Assembly (NCBI GenBank): GCA_903904515.1
Contig: CAIVCR010000013.1
Coordinates: forward strand, 1 to 64,000
Direction of reading: 5' to 3'
DNA: 64,000 nt
Origin: an uncultured Bacteroidia bacterium
GTDB lineage: Bacteria > Bacteroidota > Bacteroidia > Bacteroidales > Prolixibacteraceae
Part shown: positions 16,087 through 24,170 of the stretch, piece by piece
Position numbering within the stretch: position 1 is the first letter of the stretch
How the letters are laid out: every line of letters begins with the position of its first letter
Program-made: the position numbers and the translations under genes
The notes under the pieces: generated by a model
What the model was told of the DNA's origin: nothing
What the model saw: the letters and a program-made list of their open reading frames with translations, nothing else
Database searches by the model: none

Positions 16087-17946
16087 TTATTTCAACTCAA
16101 GTATCATGGATGTATTGGCAGGAACAACGATATTGTTCAGATCGTTGACCATATTCCCTGTCATGACCTCTTTGGCTGAAGTAAATCCATGGAGTGATTC
16201 CGCGAAGCGACCAGTGTTCAGGGTTTTATTTTCAGTATTGGTATTGAGGATCACCATAATGGTTTCCTTTTCGTTATACCTGAAATAGACATATAGGTTA
16301 TCCATAGGGAAGTAGTGTTTCAGCCTGCCTGAATGAATCACACTTTTCCCTTTTCTCCAATTCACCAGCTTCTTCAGAAATTGCTGAAATTCTGATTGAT
16401 CAGCAGTCAATCCGGTCCCTTTAAACCCATTTACCTGGTCGTCTGCCCAACCGCCGGGGAAATCTTTGCGCATTTTTCCGTCGCCGTCGCTTTTTAATCC
16501 GGTCATCAGAATCTCACCTCCATAATAAACCTGGGGAATACCACGCGTGGTCATCAGGAAAGTCATCGCTGCCTTTAATTTGGGGATATTTTCACCAATG
16601 GCTGTGAAATAACGCTCAGTATCGTGATTTTCACCAAAGATAACGAGGTTGTCGGGTTTAGGATAAAGGTAATCCTGTGCCAGAGTTTCATAAAGATGAT
16701 TGAAACCCCACCCGTCGGTCATCGATTTGACCAGAGCATTTTGTATCGGGAAATCCATCAGGCTTGGAAGGTAGGAGGTATATCCGTTTGAATTGACTTT
16801 CCCTTTTTGCCAGAAAGCGACATTGGCAGGATTGATGTGCCACTCTTCACCCACGATATTGAAATTCGGGTATTCATCCAACACCTGGCGTGTCCAGTTG
16901 GCCATCATCTGTTTGTCGGGATAGGGATAGGTATCCATTCTGATTCCGTCAAGACCTACATATTCAATCCACCAGATTGAGTTCTGGATTAAGTAATTGG
17001 CCATATATGGGTTGCACTGGTTCAGATCGGGCATGCTTGGAACAAACCATCCGTCTGTAAACTCCTTTGAATCACTCTCTGAACCATAGGGATCCTGTAC
17101 CGTAGCTTTTTTGTGATTCGTGATATGGTAGTTTGGATATCCGTTGATCCAGTCCTTCATCGGCAAATCTTTCATCCACCAATGACTTAACCCGCAATGG
17201 TTAAAGATCATATCCATAACCATCTTGATCCCCCTTTTTTTGGCTTCTGCACTTAATAACTGATAATCGGCATTGGATCCAAATCTGCTGTCTACTTTAT
17301 AAAAATCGGTCGTCGAGTAGCCATGATAGGAGACTTGCGGCATATTGTTTTCGAGAACCGGGTTGACCCACAGTGCCGTATAGCCATTCTCCTGAATATA
17401 GTCAAGATGATCCATTATCCCTTTCAAATCACCTCCATGCCGCCCATTGGGATCAGCCCGGTTACCTTTCTCGGGCATATCATCCTTCGAGTCATTCGAA
17501 GGATCACCATTGGCAAACCGATCGGGCATAATAAGGTACATTACATCAGAGTTGTTGAATCCGATCCGTTGCGATGAACCTTTTTCACGGGACTTTAACT
17601 CGTAGCTTGAAGCAATAATCTTTTTCCCCGCCTGTTTAAAGACGATTTCAAATTTGCCGGGTTTTACCGAAGGTGACAAACGAAGATCGAGGAAAAGGTA
17701 ATTCGGATTCTCAACAGTTGTTGATGAGACCAGTTCTACCCCTTCGTAGTTTATTTCCGGTTTTGTCTCAGAAATCCGTTCTCCGTAAATCATCAGCTGG
17801 AGTGAAGGATTTTTGAATCCCGTCCACCAGAAAGGGGGTTCCACCTTGTTGAGTGTTGGTTTATTGGCCGCAAGAACAGGGGTGAAGATGATTAAAGCAA
17901 TTGATAATAAAGCAATTGTTTTAAATGCTAATTGTTTAATATTCAT
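16087..17946 (-). CDS. SusA-like GH13 neopullulanase / cyclomaltodextrinase
   Basis: A 619-residue GH13 enzyme with a Sec signal peptide (cut after PVLAA, near residue 27), an N-terminal immunoglobulin-like domain (about 30-125) and the catalytic barrel. Conserved regions are DMIFNHCG (I), GIRMDTYPYP (II, nucleophile Asp near 338), VGEEWH (III, acid Glu near 366) and GENHDTERYF (IV, Asp near 441). Length and layout match SusA, the periplasmic neopullulanase that trims imported malto-oligosaccharides. The start codon follows the stop of the maltose phosphorylase gene by one base, so translation is probably coupled. It is the last gene of the minus-strand maltose operon. Confidence 0.9.
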   Translation of the reverse strand: MNIKQLAFKTIALLSIALIIFTPVLAANKPTLNKVEPPFWWTGFKNPSLQLMIYGERISETKPEINYEGVELVSSTTVENPNYLFLDLRLSPSVKPGKFEIVFKQAGKKIIASSYELKSREKGSSQRIGFNNSDVMYLIMPDRFANGDPSNDSKDDMPEKGNRADPNGRHGGDLKGIMDHLDYIQENGYTALWVNPVLENNMPQVSYHGYSTTDFYKVDSRFGSNADYQLLSAEAKKRGIKMVMDMIFNHCGLSHWWMKDLPMKDWINGYPNYHITNHKKATVQDPYGSESDSKEFTDGWFVPSMPDLNQCNPYMANYLIQNSIWWIEYVGLDGIRMDTYPYPDKQMMANWTRQVLDEYPNFNIVGEEWHINPANVAFWQKGKVNSNGYTSYLPSLMDFPIQNALVKSMTDGWGFNHLYETLAQDYLYPKPDNLVIFGENHDTERYFTAIGENIPKLKAAMTFLMTTRGIPQVYYGGEILMTGLKSDGDGKMRKDFPGGWADDQVNGFKGTGLTADQSEFQQFLKKLVNWRKGKSVIHSGRLKHYFPMDNLYVYFRYNEKETIMVILNTNTENKTLNTGRFAESLHGFTSAKEVMTGNMVNDLNNIVVPANTSMILELK

Positions 17947-17947
17947 T

Positions 17948-20266
17948 TTACGCGTGTTTTAATTGAACTTCTGTTTTATGGTGTGCTCCGATATATTGTT
18001 CCTGATCGTAGATTAATAGCGTCAATTCAGTATCGGAAAGATTTTCGATACTCACTGTCTGTTTATTGACATTTATTCGCAGAATCGAGTTTCTGAAATT
18101 GATCCGGAAAGAGTATGAACTCCATTTATCGGGAATAAAAGGTGAAAAGGATATTTTTCCCGATTTTACCCTCATTCCTCCAAATCCTTTTACGAAAGCC
18201 ATCCAGGTTCCCCCCATAGAGGTGATGTGGCATCCGTCGGCGGTATCGTTGTTGTAATCATCGAGATCGAGTCGTGCTGTCCTGATATATAATTCGTATG
18301 CTTTTTCCTCATATCCGATGGCGCTGGCCAGAATAGTGTGGATACAGGAGGAGAGGGAAGACTCATGCACCGTAAAAGGCTCATAAAAGTCGAAATGTCT
18401 TTTGATGGTTTCTTTATCGAAGTTTTCTTCGAAAAGAAACATACTCTGCAAGGTATCAGCTTGCTTAATATATGGAGAGCGCAAAATACGATCCCACGAC
18501 CAATGCTGATTTATTGGACGTTCAGATGCCGGGATTTCAGCAGTTGTTTTTAATGTTTTATCAAGAAATCCATCCTGTTGCAGAAAAATATCCCTTTTAG
18601 TATCGTATGGAAAATGAATATTTGAAATAATATGATGCCATACAGCAGTCTCTGATTCTTCGTTAAAGTTTAATTTTTTCAGCAAGTGACTGTATTGTTC
18701 AAGGTGGTTTTCTTTGAGGTATTGAATGGCTTCAAGGGTAAACTCGAGCGTCCATTGTGCGATACGGTTAGTGTGGTAGTTATTGCTTACGTTGTTTTCA
18801 TACTCATTTGGTCCTGTAACTCCAAGTAACACGTATTTTTGGAGCTGTTCCGACCAGTTTACGCGCTGCGCCCAGAAACGGGATATGGCAAGCAGAACTT
18901 CAAATCCATTAGGATTAAGGTATTCCCAGTCGTTAGTATACCTGATATAATCAAATATGGCATAAGCAATTGCCCCATTCCGGTGGATCTCTTCAAAGGT
19001 AATTTCCCATTCATTGTGGCACTCCTCTCCATTCATTGTAACCATAGGATAGAGGGCTGCACCGTGGTTAAAACCTAAGGTTGTGGCGTTCTCAATCGCT
19101 TTTAGCAAGTGTTTATGTCTGTATTTCAATAAATTGCGCGATACCTGGACCGGAGCGGTGGAGAGGAAAAACGGGAGGCAAAAGGCTTCAGTATCCCAGT
19201 AAGTCGAACCGCCATACTTCTCACCTGTAAATCCTTTTGGCCCGATATTTAATCGTTCATCCTCACCCGTATAGGTCTGGTGAAGCTGAAAAATATTGAA
19301 CCGAATACCCTGTTGAGCAGCGTCATCCCCTTCAATAATTATATCGCTTCTCTTCCATTTCTCAAGCCATGCATTTGAATGTTCGAGTTCGAGCTGATCG
19401 AAGCCTTTATAATAAGCTGTATTTAAGTGGCTTACAGCAGCAATCATCAGTTTCTCTTTTGAAAAGTTTTCTGAGGAGACGTTAACTCCATATTTTTCGA
19501 TAGTAACCGATTCACCCTCATTTAACGTAATTGGGATGATATTTGCGACATATTTTGAGCGTTTCTCAACATCAGCCGCGAACGAGCAGCTTTTCCCGTT
19601 GCGCATGATCTTTATTTTCATCCCTGAACAGACCTGAAAAAGGGTCTTTCGAACTTCCGCAATAACGTAACCTTCTCCCGGTTTTACGTTTACTTCAACT
19701 TCATCCCAGAACTTTTCATCGTAATTGGCATCTTCATTGCGTACATCAAAATCGATATAGGGTGTGAGTATTATTTTATCAGAGAAGTTTAATGCTGTTA
19801 CCGTATATCTGATTGCCCCAATTTCAGAATTGACAATACTCATAAAACGGCGTGTAACAACCTTAATTTGTCTGCCGGATGGGAGTTGAGCAATAAATTC
19901 ACGGTTTAAATGACCCAGCTGCATATTGAGTTCCCTTCTGAATTCAAGAATTTCAGCAGTATTGAGATCAAGGATTTCGTTACCGATTTTTACGTCAATC
20001 CCAATCCAGTTTGCAGCATTAAGTACTTTTGCAAAATATTTTGGATAACCGTTTTTCCACCAACCCACACGTGTTTTATCGGGGTAATAAACCCCTGCGA
20101 CATAATTTCCCGGGAGGGTCTCTCCGGTGAATTTCTCCTCAAAATTAGCCCGGTGCCCTATTCGTCCATTACCGAGACTCATCAGGCTTTCCGTTATTTT
20201 ATTATATGCAGGATGGAACGTCTCTTCGATAATTTTCCATCCGTTATGTGTGATATAATCTTTCAT
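17948..20266 (-). CDS. mapA: GH65 glycoside phosphorylase, probably maltose phosphorylase
   Basis: A 772-residue GH65 protein: N-terminal beta-sandwich (about 1-270), helical linker, (alpha/alpha)6 catalytic barrel and C-terminal sheets. The catalytic acid is probably the Glu in VTGPNEYENN near residue 487, the family's GPxEY motif. The phosphate-binding region follows around 620. It would split maltose with phosphate into glucose and beta-glucose-1-phosphate in the cytoplasm (no signal peptide). Kojibiose and trehalose phosphorylases share the fold, so specificity is inferred from context: beta-phosphoglucomutase and the sugar importer lie upstream and a SusA homologue downstream. The 144-base gap to the upstream gene holds a GC hairpin. 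Confidence 0.85.
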   Translation of the reverse strand: MKDYITHNGWKIIEETFHPAYNKITESLMSLGNGRIGHRANFEEKFTGETLPGNYVAGVYYPDKTRVGWWKNGYPKYFAKVLNAANWIGIDVKIGNEILDLNTAEILEFRRELNMQLGHLNREFIAQLPSGRQIKVVTRRFMSIVNSEIGAIRYTVTALNFSDKIILTPYIDFDVRNEDANYDEKFWDEVEVNVKPGEGYVIAEVRKTLFQVCSGMKIKIMRNGKSCSFAADVEKRSKYVANIIPITLNEGESVTIEKYGVNVSSENFSKEKLMIAAVSHLNTAYYKGFDQLELEHSNAWLEKWKRSDIIIEGDDAAQQGIRFNIFQLHQTYTGEDERLNIGPKGFTGEKYGGSTYWDTEAFCLPFFLSTAPVQVSRNLLKYRHKHLLKAIENATTLGFNHGAALYPMVTMNGEECHNEWEITFEEIHRNGAIAYAIFDYIRYTNDWEYLNPNGFEVLLAISRFWAQRVNWSEQLQKYVLLGVTGPNEYENNVSNNYHTNRIAQWTLEFTLEAIQYLKENHLEQYSHLLKKLNFNEESETAVWHHIISNIHFPYDTKRDIFLQQDGFLDKTLKTTAEIPASERPINQHWSWDRILRSPYIKQADTLQSMFLFEENFDKETIKRHFDFYEPFTVHESSLSSCIHTILASAIGYEEKAYELYIRTARLDLDDYNNDTADGCHITSMGGTWMAFVKGFGGMRVKSGKISFSPFIPDKWSSYSFRINFRNSILRINVNKQTVSIENLSDTELTLLIYDQEQYIGAHHKTEVQLKHA

Positions 20267-20302
20267 CTGTCTATAATTTGTTTTTAAAGGTCAGATAGCT
20301 TG

Positions 20303-20412
20303 CCCCGATCCATCGGGGGAACTCGCCAGGTTATTGATCTAATGAGAAAATTTCTCAAATGGCTCGTTTCATAGTATTCTCCTCTTTTACATAAAAACGC
20401 TTCCATGCGTTT
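20303..20412 (-). other. Gap between pgmB and mapA: GC hairpin and AAACG/CGTTT inverted half-sites
   Basis: CCCCGAT at 20303-20309 can pair with ATCGGGG at 20312-20318; the two-base loop is tight, so this may be a degenerate repeat rather than a real stem. At 20394-20412 AAACG and CGTTT are separated by eight bases, resembling the half-sites of the LacI operator found elsewhere in this locus but split apart. No open frame is seen. Confidence 0.3.
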
Positions 20413-21064
20413 ACAAATACAGTGATCTTAATCGGTCGAAATTCATGTTCTCAAAACCTGGAATAATAAACTCAGCGTTTTTCAGGTTTTCAGCATGACC
20501 GACACCAATGACATGCATCCCGGCATTTCGTGCTGCATCAATTCCTGCCTGGGCATCTTCAAAAACCAGGCAGCTATTCGGATTGATGCCTAATTCGGAA
20601 GCCCCCTTTAAAAAAACTTCAGGGTCAGGTTTGGCCAGGCTAACTTTATTCCCGTCAATTACAGCATCAAATTTTTGAGTTAAATTGATCAGGTCAAGAA
20701 TGGTCATCGCGTTTTTACTGGCTGACCCCAGGGCAATTAATATTTTGTTGTTGCGCAATTCATCCAGAAAAGAGATCACCCCCGGCAGAATTTCATCGGG
20801 AGTCATGCGGCTGATATACGAAACGTATAAATTATTCTTTTTATCTGCCAGAAGCTCTTTCTGATCCTGCTTAAGAGTTACTTTACCTATGGTGAGCAGG
20901 ATATCCAGGGAATCCATCCGGCTGACCCCTTTAAGACGCTCATTATCATTTTCTGAAAAATGAAATCCGAGGTCCTCCGCAATCTTTTTCCAGGCTATGT
21001 AATGGTATCTGGCCGTATCAACCACCACACCATCCAAATCGAATAAACACGCTTTAATCTTCAA
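20411..21064 (-). CDS. pgmB: Beta-phosphoglucomutase
   Basis: A 217-residue HAD-superfamily mutase that turns beta-glucose-1-phosphate, the product of maltose phosphorylase, into glucose-6-phosphate. Motif I is FDLDGVVVDTARYHY with nucleophile Asp9 and acid/base Asp11. The cap-domain segment LKGVSRMDSLDILL is diagnostic for beta-PGM (the RxxS substrate loop). Motif II lies in IALGSASKN, the motif III lysine in VSLAKPDPEVFLKGA, and motif IV in VFEDAQAGIDAA. Its start codon is three bases after the stop of the upstream sugar transporter, so the two are co-transcribed. Confidence 0.93.
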   Translation of the reverse strand: MKIKACLFDLDGVVVDTARYHYIAWKKIAEDLGFHFSENDNERLKGVSRMDSLDILLTIGKVTLKQDQKELLADKKNNLYVSYISRMTPDEILPGVISFLDELRNNKILIALGSASKNAMTILDLINLTQKFDAVIDGNKVSLAKPDPEVFLKGASELGINPNSCLVFEDAQAGIDAARNAGMHVIGVGHAENLKNAEFIIPGFENMNFDRLRSLYL

Positions 21065-21067
21065 AAT

Positions 21068-22396
21068 TTATGATTTAGAAGTGACAATGTGTTCCTTAAC
21101 AAAAACGACTGTGAGTCCGGCGATCACCATCGATAAACCGGCAATACCCAGCATCAGAATTGCTTTATTTTCCACAAGGGTTAAAACTATTCCGCCAAGT
21201 AATCCGGCCGCTATCTGAGGAATGGTAATCGTCGCATTGAAAATACCCATGTAGACCCCCATTTTATCAGAGGGGAGTGCTGCAGAAAGAATAGCATAAG
21301 GCATTGCAAGAATGGCGGCCCAGGCAATACCAATTCCAACCATTGAGACAATTAATCCATATTGATTTTTGATGAAGATCATCGAAATGAGTCCGATTCC
21401 TCCTGCCATCAATGAAAGCATGTAGGTTGTTTTACGACCAAATTTATTGGCCAGCTTAGCCATAACGATGGAGAAGAGCGCCCCAAACAGACTGTAAACT
21501 GCAAAGATTACCCCGACCCAGTTACCGGCTTCGTTGTATCCGGCAGAAGTGGAATCTCCCGAGACTGTATTCCATACGTTTTGAGCTACTCCGGGAGTTG
21601 TGTAGACCCACATCAGAAAAAGGGCGAACCAGGAGAAAAACTGAACGATTGCCAATCGCCACATTGTTTCAGGAATCTCTTTAATCAAGGTAAGGAAAGA
21701 GCTTTTCTTCGTTGGGTCCTGCTTTAGCTGATAGTACTTTTTATACTCTTCGGGTGGAAATTCCTTAGTTCTGAAACTGGTCCATAATACAGATAGTAAA
21801 AGAGTTCCGCCACCAAGATAAAAGGCCCAGATAACCGTGGGTGCGACTTTTTCGCCTGCTGCAGGAACATTCGAAACTCCTATCCAGGTCAGTATGAATG
21901 GGAGCAGAGAACCAATAACAGCACCTGCATTGATTAAAAAACTTTGCACCGAATAACCCTGGTTTCGCTGCTCCTCTGAAACCATATCACCAACAAGTGC
22001 TCTGAATGGTTGCATGGTAATATTAAATGAGGTATCCATGAACAGGAGCATAAAGGCACCAAAAAACAGAGGAGGCAGAATGTAGGCGAAGAATTCTGAA
22101 TTGGGCATAAAGAACATGGCCATAGCTGATATAATAGCTCCCAAAAGTATGTATGGAATTCGGCGCCCAAGTCTGGTCCAGGTGTTATCACTGAAAAGAC
22201 CGATTATGGGTTGTACAATCAATCCGGCAAGTGGGGCAGCCAGCCAAAAATAACTCAGGTGGTGAACATCAGCCCCCAATGCAGACAGGATTCGGCTTGT
22301 ATTACCATTTTGAAGTGAATAACCAATCTGGACACCCATAAAGCCAAAGCTCATATTCCAGATAGACCAAAAAGAGAGATGCGGTTTTTTTTCCAT
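21068..22396 (-). CDS. MFS sugar transporter, maltose/GPH-like
   Basis: About 442 residues with 12 predicted membrane helices. The opening KPHLSFWSIWNMSFGFMGVQIG and LGRRIPYILLGAI after helix 2 resemble the SLC45/GPH-like maltose and sucrose porters common in Bacteroidota starch loci. I chose ATG 22396 (MEKKPHLSFW); the frame is open 14 codons further, but that stretch does not look like the family's N-terminus. It is the first gene of the operon MFS - pgmB - mapA - susA-like, which defines its likely substrate as maltose or a short malto-oligosaccharide brought from the periplasm to the cytoplasm. Confidence 0.85.
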   Translation of the reverse strand: MEKKPHLSFWSIWNMSFGFMGVQIGYSLQNGNTSRILSALGADVHHLSYFWLAAPLAGLIVQPIIGLFSDNTWTRLGRRIPYILLGAIISAMAMFFMPNSEFFAYILPPLFFGAFMLLFMDTSFNITMQPFRALVGDMVSEEQRNQGYSVQSFLINAGAVIGSLLPFILTWIGVSNVPAAGEKVAPTVIWAFYLGGGTLLLSVLWTSFRTKEFPPEEYKKYYQLKQDPTKKSSFLTLIKEIPETMWRLAIVQFFSWFALFLMWVYTTPGVAQNVWNTVSGDSTSAGYNEAGNWVGVIFAVYSLFGALFSIVMAKLANKFGRKTTYMLSLMAGGIGLISMIFIKNQYGLIVSMVGIGIAWAAILAMPYAILSAALPSDKMGVYMGIFNATITIPQIAAGLLGGIVLTLVENKAILMLGIAGLSMVIAGLTVVFVKEHIVTSKS

Positions 22397-22624
22397 AATG
22401 AATAGTAGTTTAATAACACTCTTAAATCGGGCAATCAAATAAATAGCACTTCAATGAGTTCAACGTCACAGGGATTTGAAATCCATGAGCATTTGATCAC
22501 AAAAGCAAAAATCAGCTGAACGAAAATCCAGACGAAAACAGCACCAAAATTTGGATAACAGGAAAGGATCGTAATTCGGGAAGAAAATACGATTTTGTGG
22601 GGAAAGACAATTAATATTCGGCAG

Positions 22625-22655
22625 CAAATATAAATTGGAAATATTATAAATGCAA
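22625..22655 (-). promoter_or_regulatory. Promoter of the maltose operon
   Basis: On the minus strand, TTG (complement of 22653-22655) and TATATTTG (complement of CAAATATA 22625-22632) are 20 bases apart, an exact consensus arrangement. Transcription would begin near 22619, leaving a leader of about 220 bases before ATG 22396. The LacI-type palindrome lies about 97 bases upstream of that start. I see no other structured element in the leader. Confidence 0.6.
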
Positions 22656-22710
22656 TAACTAAACGCTTTTAAATCAAAATAATAATTGCATAAGGTTTAA
22701 ATTCCTGAAT

Positions 22711-22722
22711 GCAAACGTTTGC
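22711..22722. promoter_or_regulatory. LacI-family operator palindrome (maltose-operon side)
   Basis: GCAAACGTTTGC is a perfect 12-base palindrome with the central CG typical of LacI-family operators. It is 15 bases beyond the end of the lacI-like gene and upstream of the maltose-operon promoter. The identical 12-mer occurs at 23962-23973 before the susC gene. Two exact copies flanking the regulator gene make it the likely binding site of that regulator. Confidence 0.75.
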
Positions 22723-22737
22723 GAAACATTTAATTTG

Positions 22738-23754
22738 TCAGATTTTTTTTGTCGATTCGCGTATCACAAGGTTGGTTTCCACGAAAAAAGTCTCTCCGGG
22801 ACCTTCTCTTTTCGATTCTATCCGCTCTAAAAGTACAGTGGCTGCTTTGATACCCATTTCATATCCATGCTGATCGACTGAACTGAGGGTAGGGGTGGTA
22901 ATATCGGAATAGCTTCCGGCTGAAAACCCCATTATGGCCATTTTATCAGGAATCGAAATTCCCACTTTCTGTAAAGTTTTCATAGCTCCGACAGCCGTAA
23001 GGTCATTTACTGTAAATATCCCATCAGGGGGTATTGGAAGCTGAATTAATTTTCGGGTGGCAATGGCTGCAAGGTCAAATGAATCAGCAACGATCACATA
23101 ATCTTCAATATAGGGCATATTGTGCTGAAGTAATGCCTCTTTGTACCCCTCCAGCCGGTATTTCCCGATTCCCAAAGAAGTTGGGGCAGCCAGGTGCGCG
23201 ATCCGTTTGCACCCCGATTCAATTAAATGACAAACCGCATTGAAGGCTGCTTTTTTATCGTCTATAATTACCCTGTCAGAATCGAAACCATCAGGAACCC
23301 TGTCGAAGAAAACCATCGGAATTCCGCTCTCAGCTAACATTTGCAGATGAGCATAATCCTGCGTCTCTTTTGAAATGGAAATCAATGCACCCTCAACCCG
23401 ATTCGAAGAGAGAGCCTGGGCATTGATAATCTCCCGTTCATATTTTTCGTTTGACTGGCAGATCATTACATTATAACCGGCATCGTAAGCCACATCCTCG
23501 ATACCGCTAATTACGGAGGAGAAAAAATAGTGAACCAGTTCGGGAATGATCACCCCTATCGTGTTGGTTTTACTGCTTTTGAGCGAAAGTGCAACCGCAT
23601 TAGGTTTATAATGAAGTTTTTTGGCAAGATCATTTACTGCATCTTTTGTGTCCCTGCTGATGTCCGGATGATCTTTAAGAGCCCGTGAAACAGTTGACGC
23701 CGAAATGCCTAACGCCTTGGCAATATCTTTTATGGTAATTTGACTGTTCATCAA
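22738..23754 (-). CDS. LacI-family transcriptional regulator of the starch/maltose locus
   Basis: A 338-residue regulator with an N-terminal LacI helix-turn-helix (ITIKDIAKALGISASTVSRAL, residues about 6-26), the hinge region (HYKPNAVALSLKSSKTNTIG) and a periplasmic-binding-protein-like sugar-sensing domain (about 60-338). It lies between the two arms of the locus, on the same strand as the maltose operon and divergent from susC. Operators with the central AAACGTTT expected for LacI proteins flank it on both sides. Whether it represses or activates is not shown by sequence; both operators lie upstream of the predicted promoters, which would fit activation. Bacteroides uses an unrelated regulator, SusR, for starch. 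Confidence 0.9.
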   Translation of the reverse strand: MMNSQITIKDIAKALGISASTVSRALKDHPDISRDTKDAVNDLAKKLHYKPNAVALSLKSSKTNTIGVIIPELVHYFFSSVISGIEDVAYDAGYNVMICQSNEKYEREIINAQALSSNRVEGALISISKETQDYAHLQMLAESGIPMVFFDRVPDGFDSDRVIIDDKKAAFNAVCHLIESGCKRIAHLAAPTSLGIGKYRLEGYKEALLQHNMPYIEDYVIVADSFDLAAIATRKLIQLPIPPDGIFTVNDLTAVGAMKTLQKVGISIPDKMAIMGFSAGSYSDITTPTLSSVDQHGYEMGIKAATVLLERIESKREGPGETFFVETNLVIRESTKKI

Positions 23755-23947
23755 AGGATTTAGTTCAGTTGTAATATGATTTTACTAAAGTAGTAAATTA
23801 GTTTGACTAACAACTTATTTCGTTATCTATAATTATTACAAATAACAATTTTTAATGCAAATGTATAGAAAATATGCCCCCTGCAGATCCTGCATTAAAT
23901 TCCGCCATTTCCTCGGTTTTTAAAAAACATGTTGTATAACATATTTG

Positions 23948-23975
23948 ATGCAAACGTCACCGCAAACGTTTGCAT
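23948..23975. promoter_or_regulatory. LacI-family operator palindrome (susC side) with an extra half-site
   Basis: GCAAACGTTTGC at 23962-23973 is identical to the site at 22711-22722. A further GCAAACGT begins at 23950, exactly 12 bases upstream, so three half-sites lie in a row. The region 23755-24170 between lacI and susC holds this cluster and no gene. A weak -7 candidate (TTCTTTTG, 24031-24038) lies about 70 bases downstream of the palindrome. Confidence 0.75.
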
Positions 23976-24170
23976 AGAATTATTTGCGTTTTACCCAAAT
24001 ATGACATGTTAAAATTGTGTTAAAAATGTATTCTTTTGTGAAGCCAAAACGAGAAAGGGAAAGGAATTGTGGAGGCAAACAGTTAGTATTCAAATGGATA
24101 TATGTTAAAAATACCTTAATTTAAGGTAAAAAATTTGAACCATGATTTATGAACCATTAATTTGAATCAC

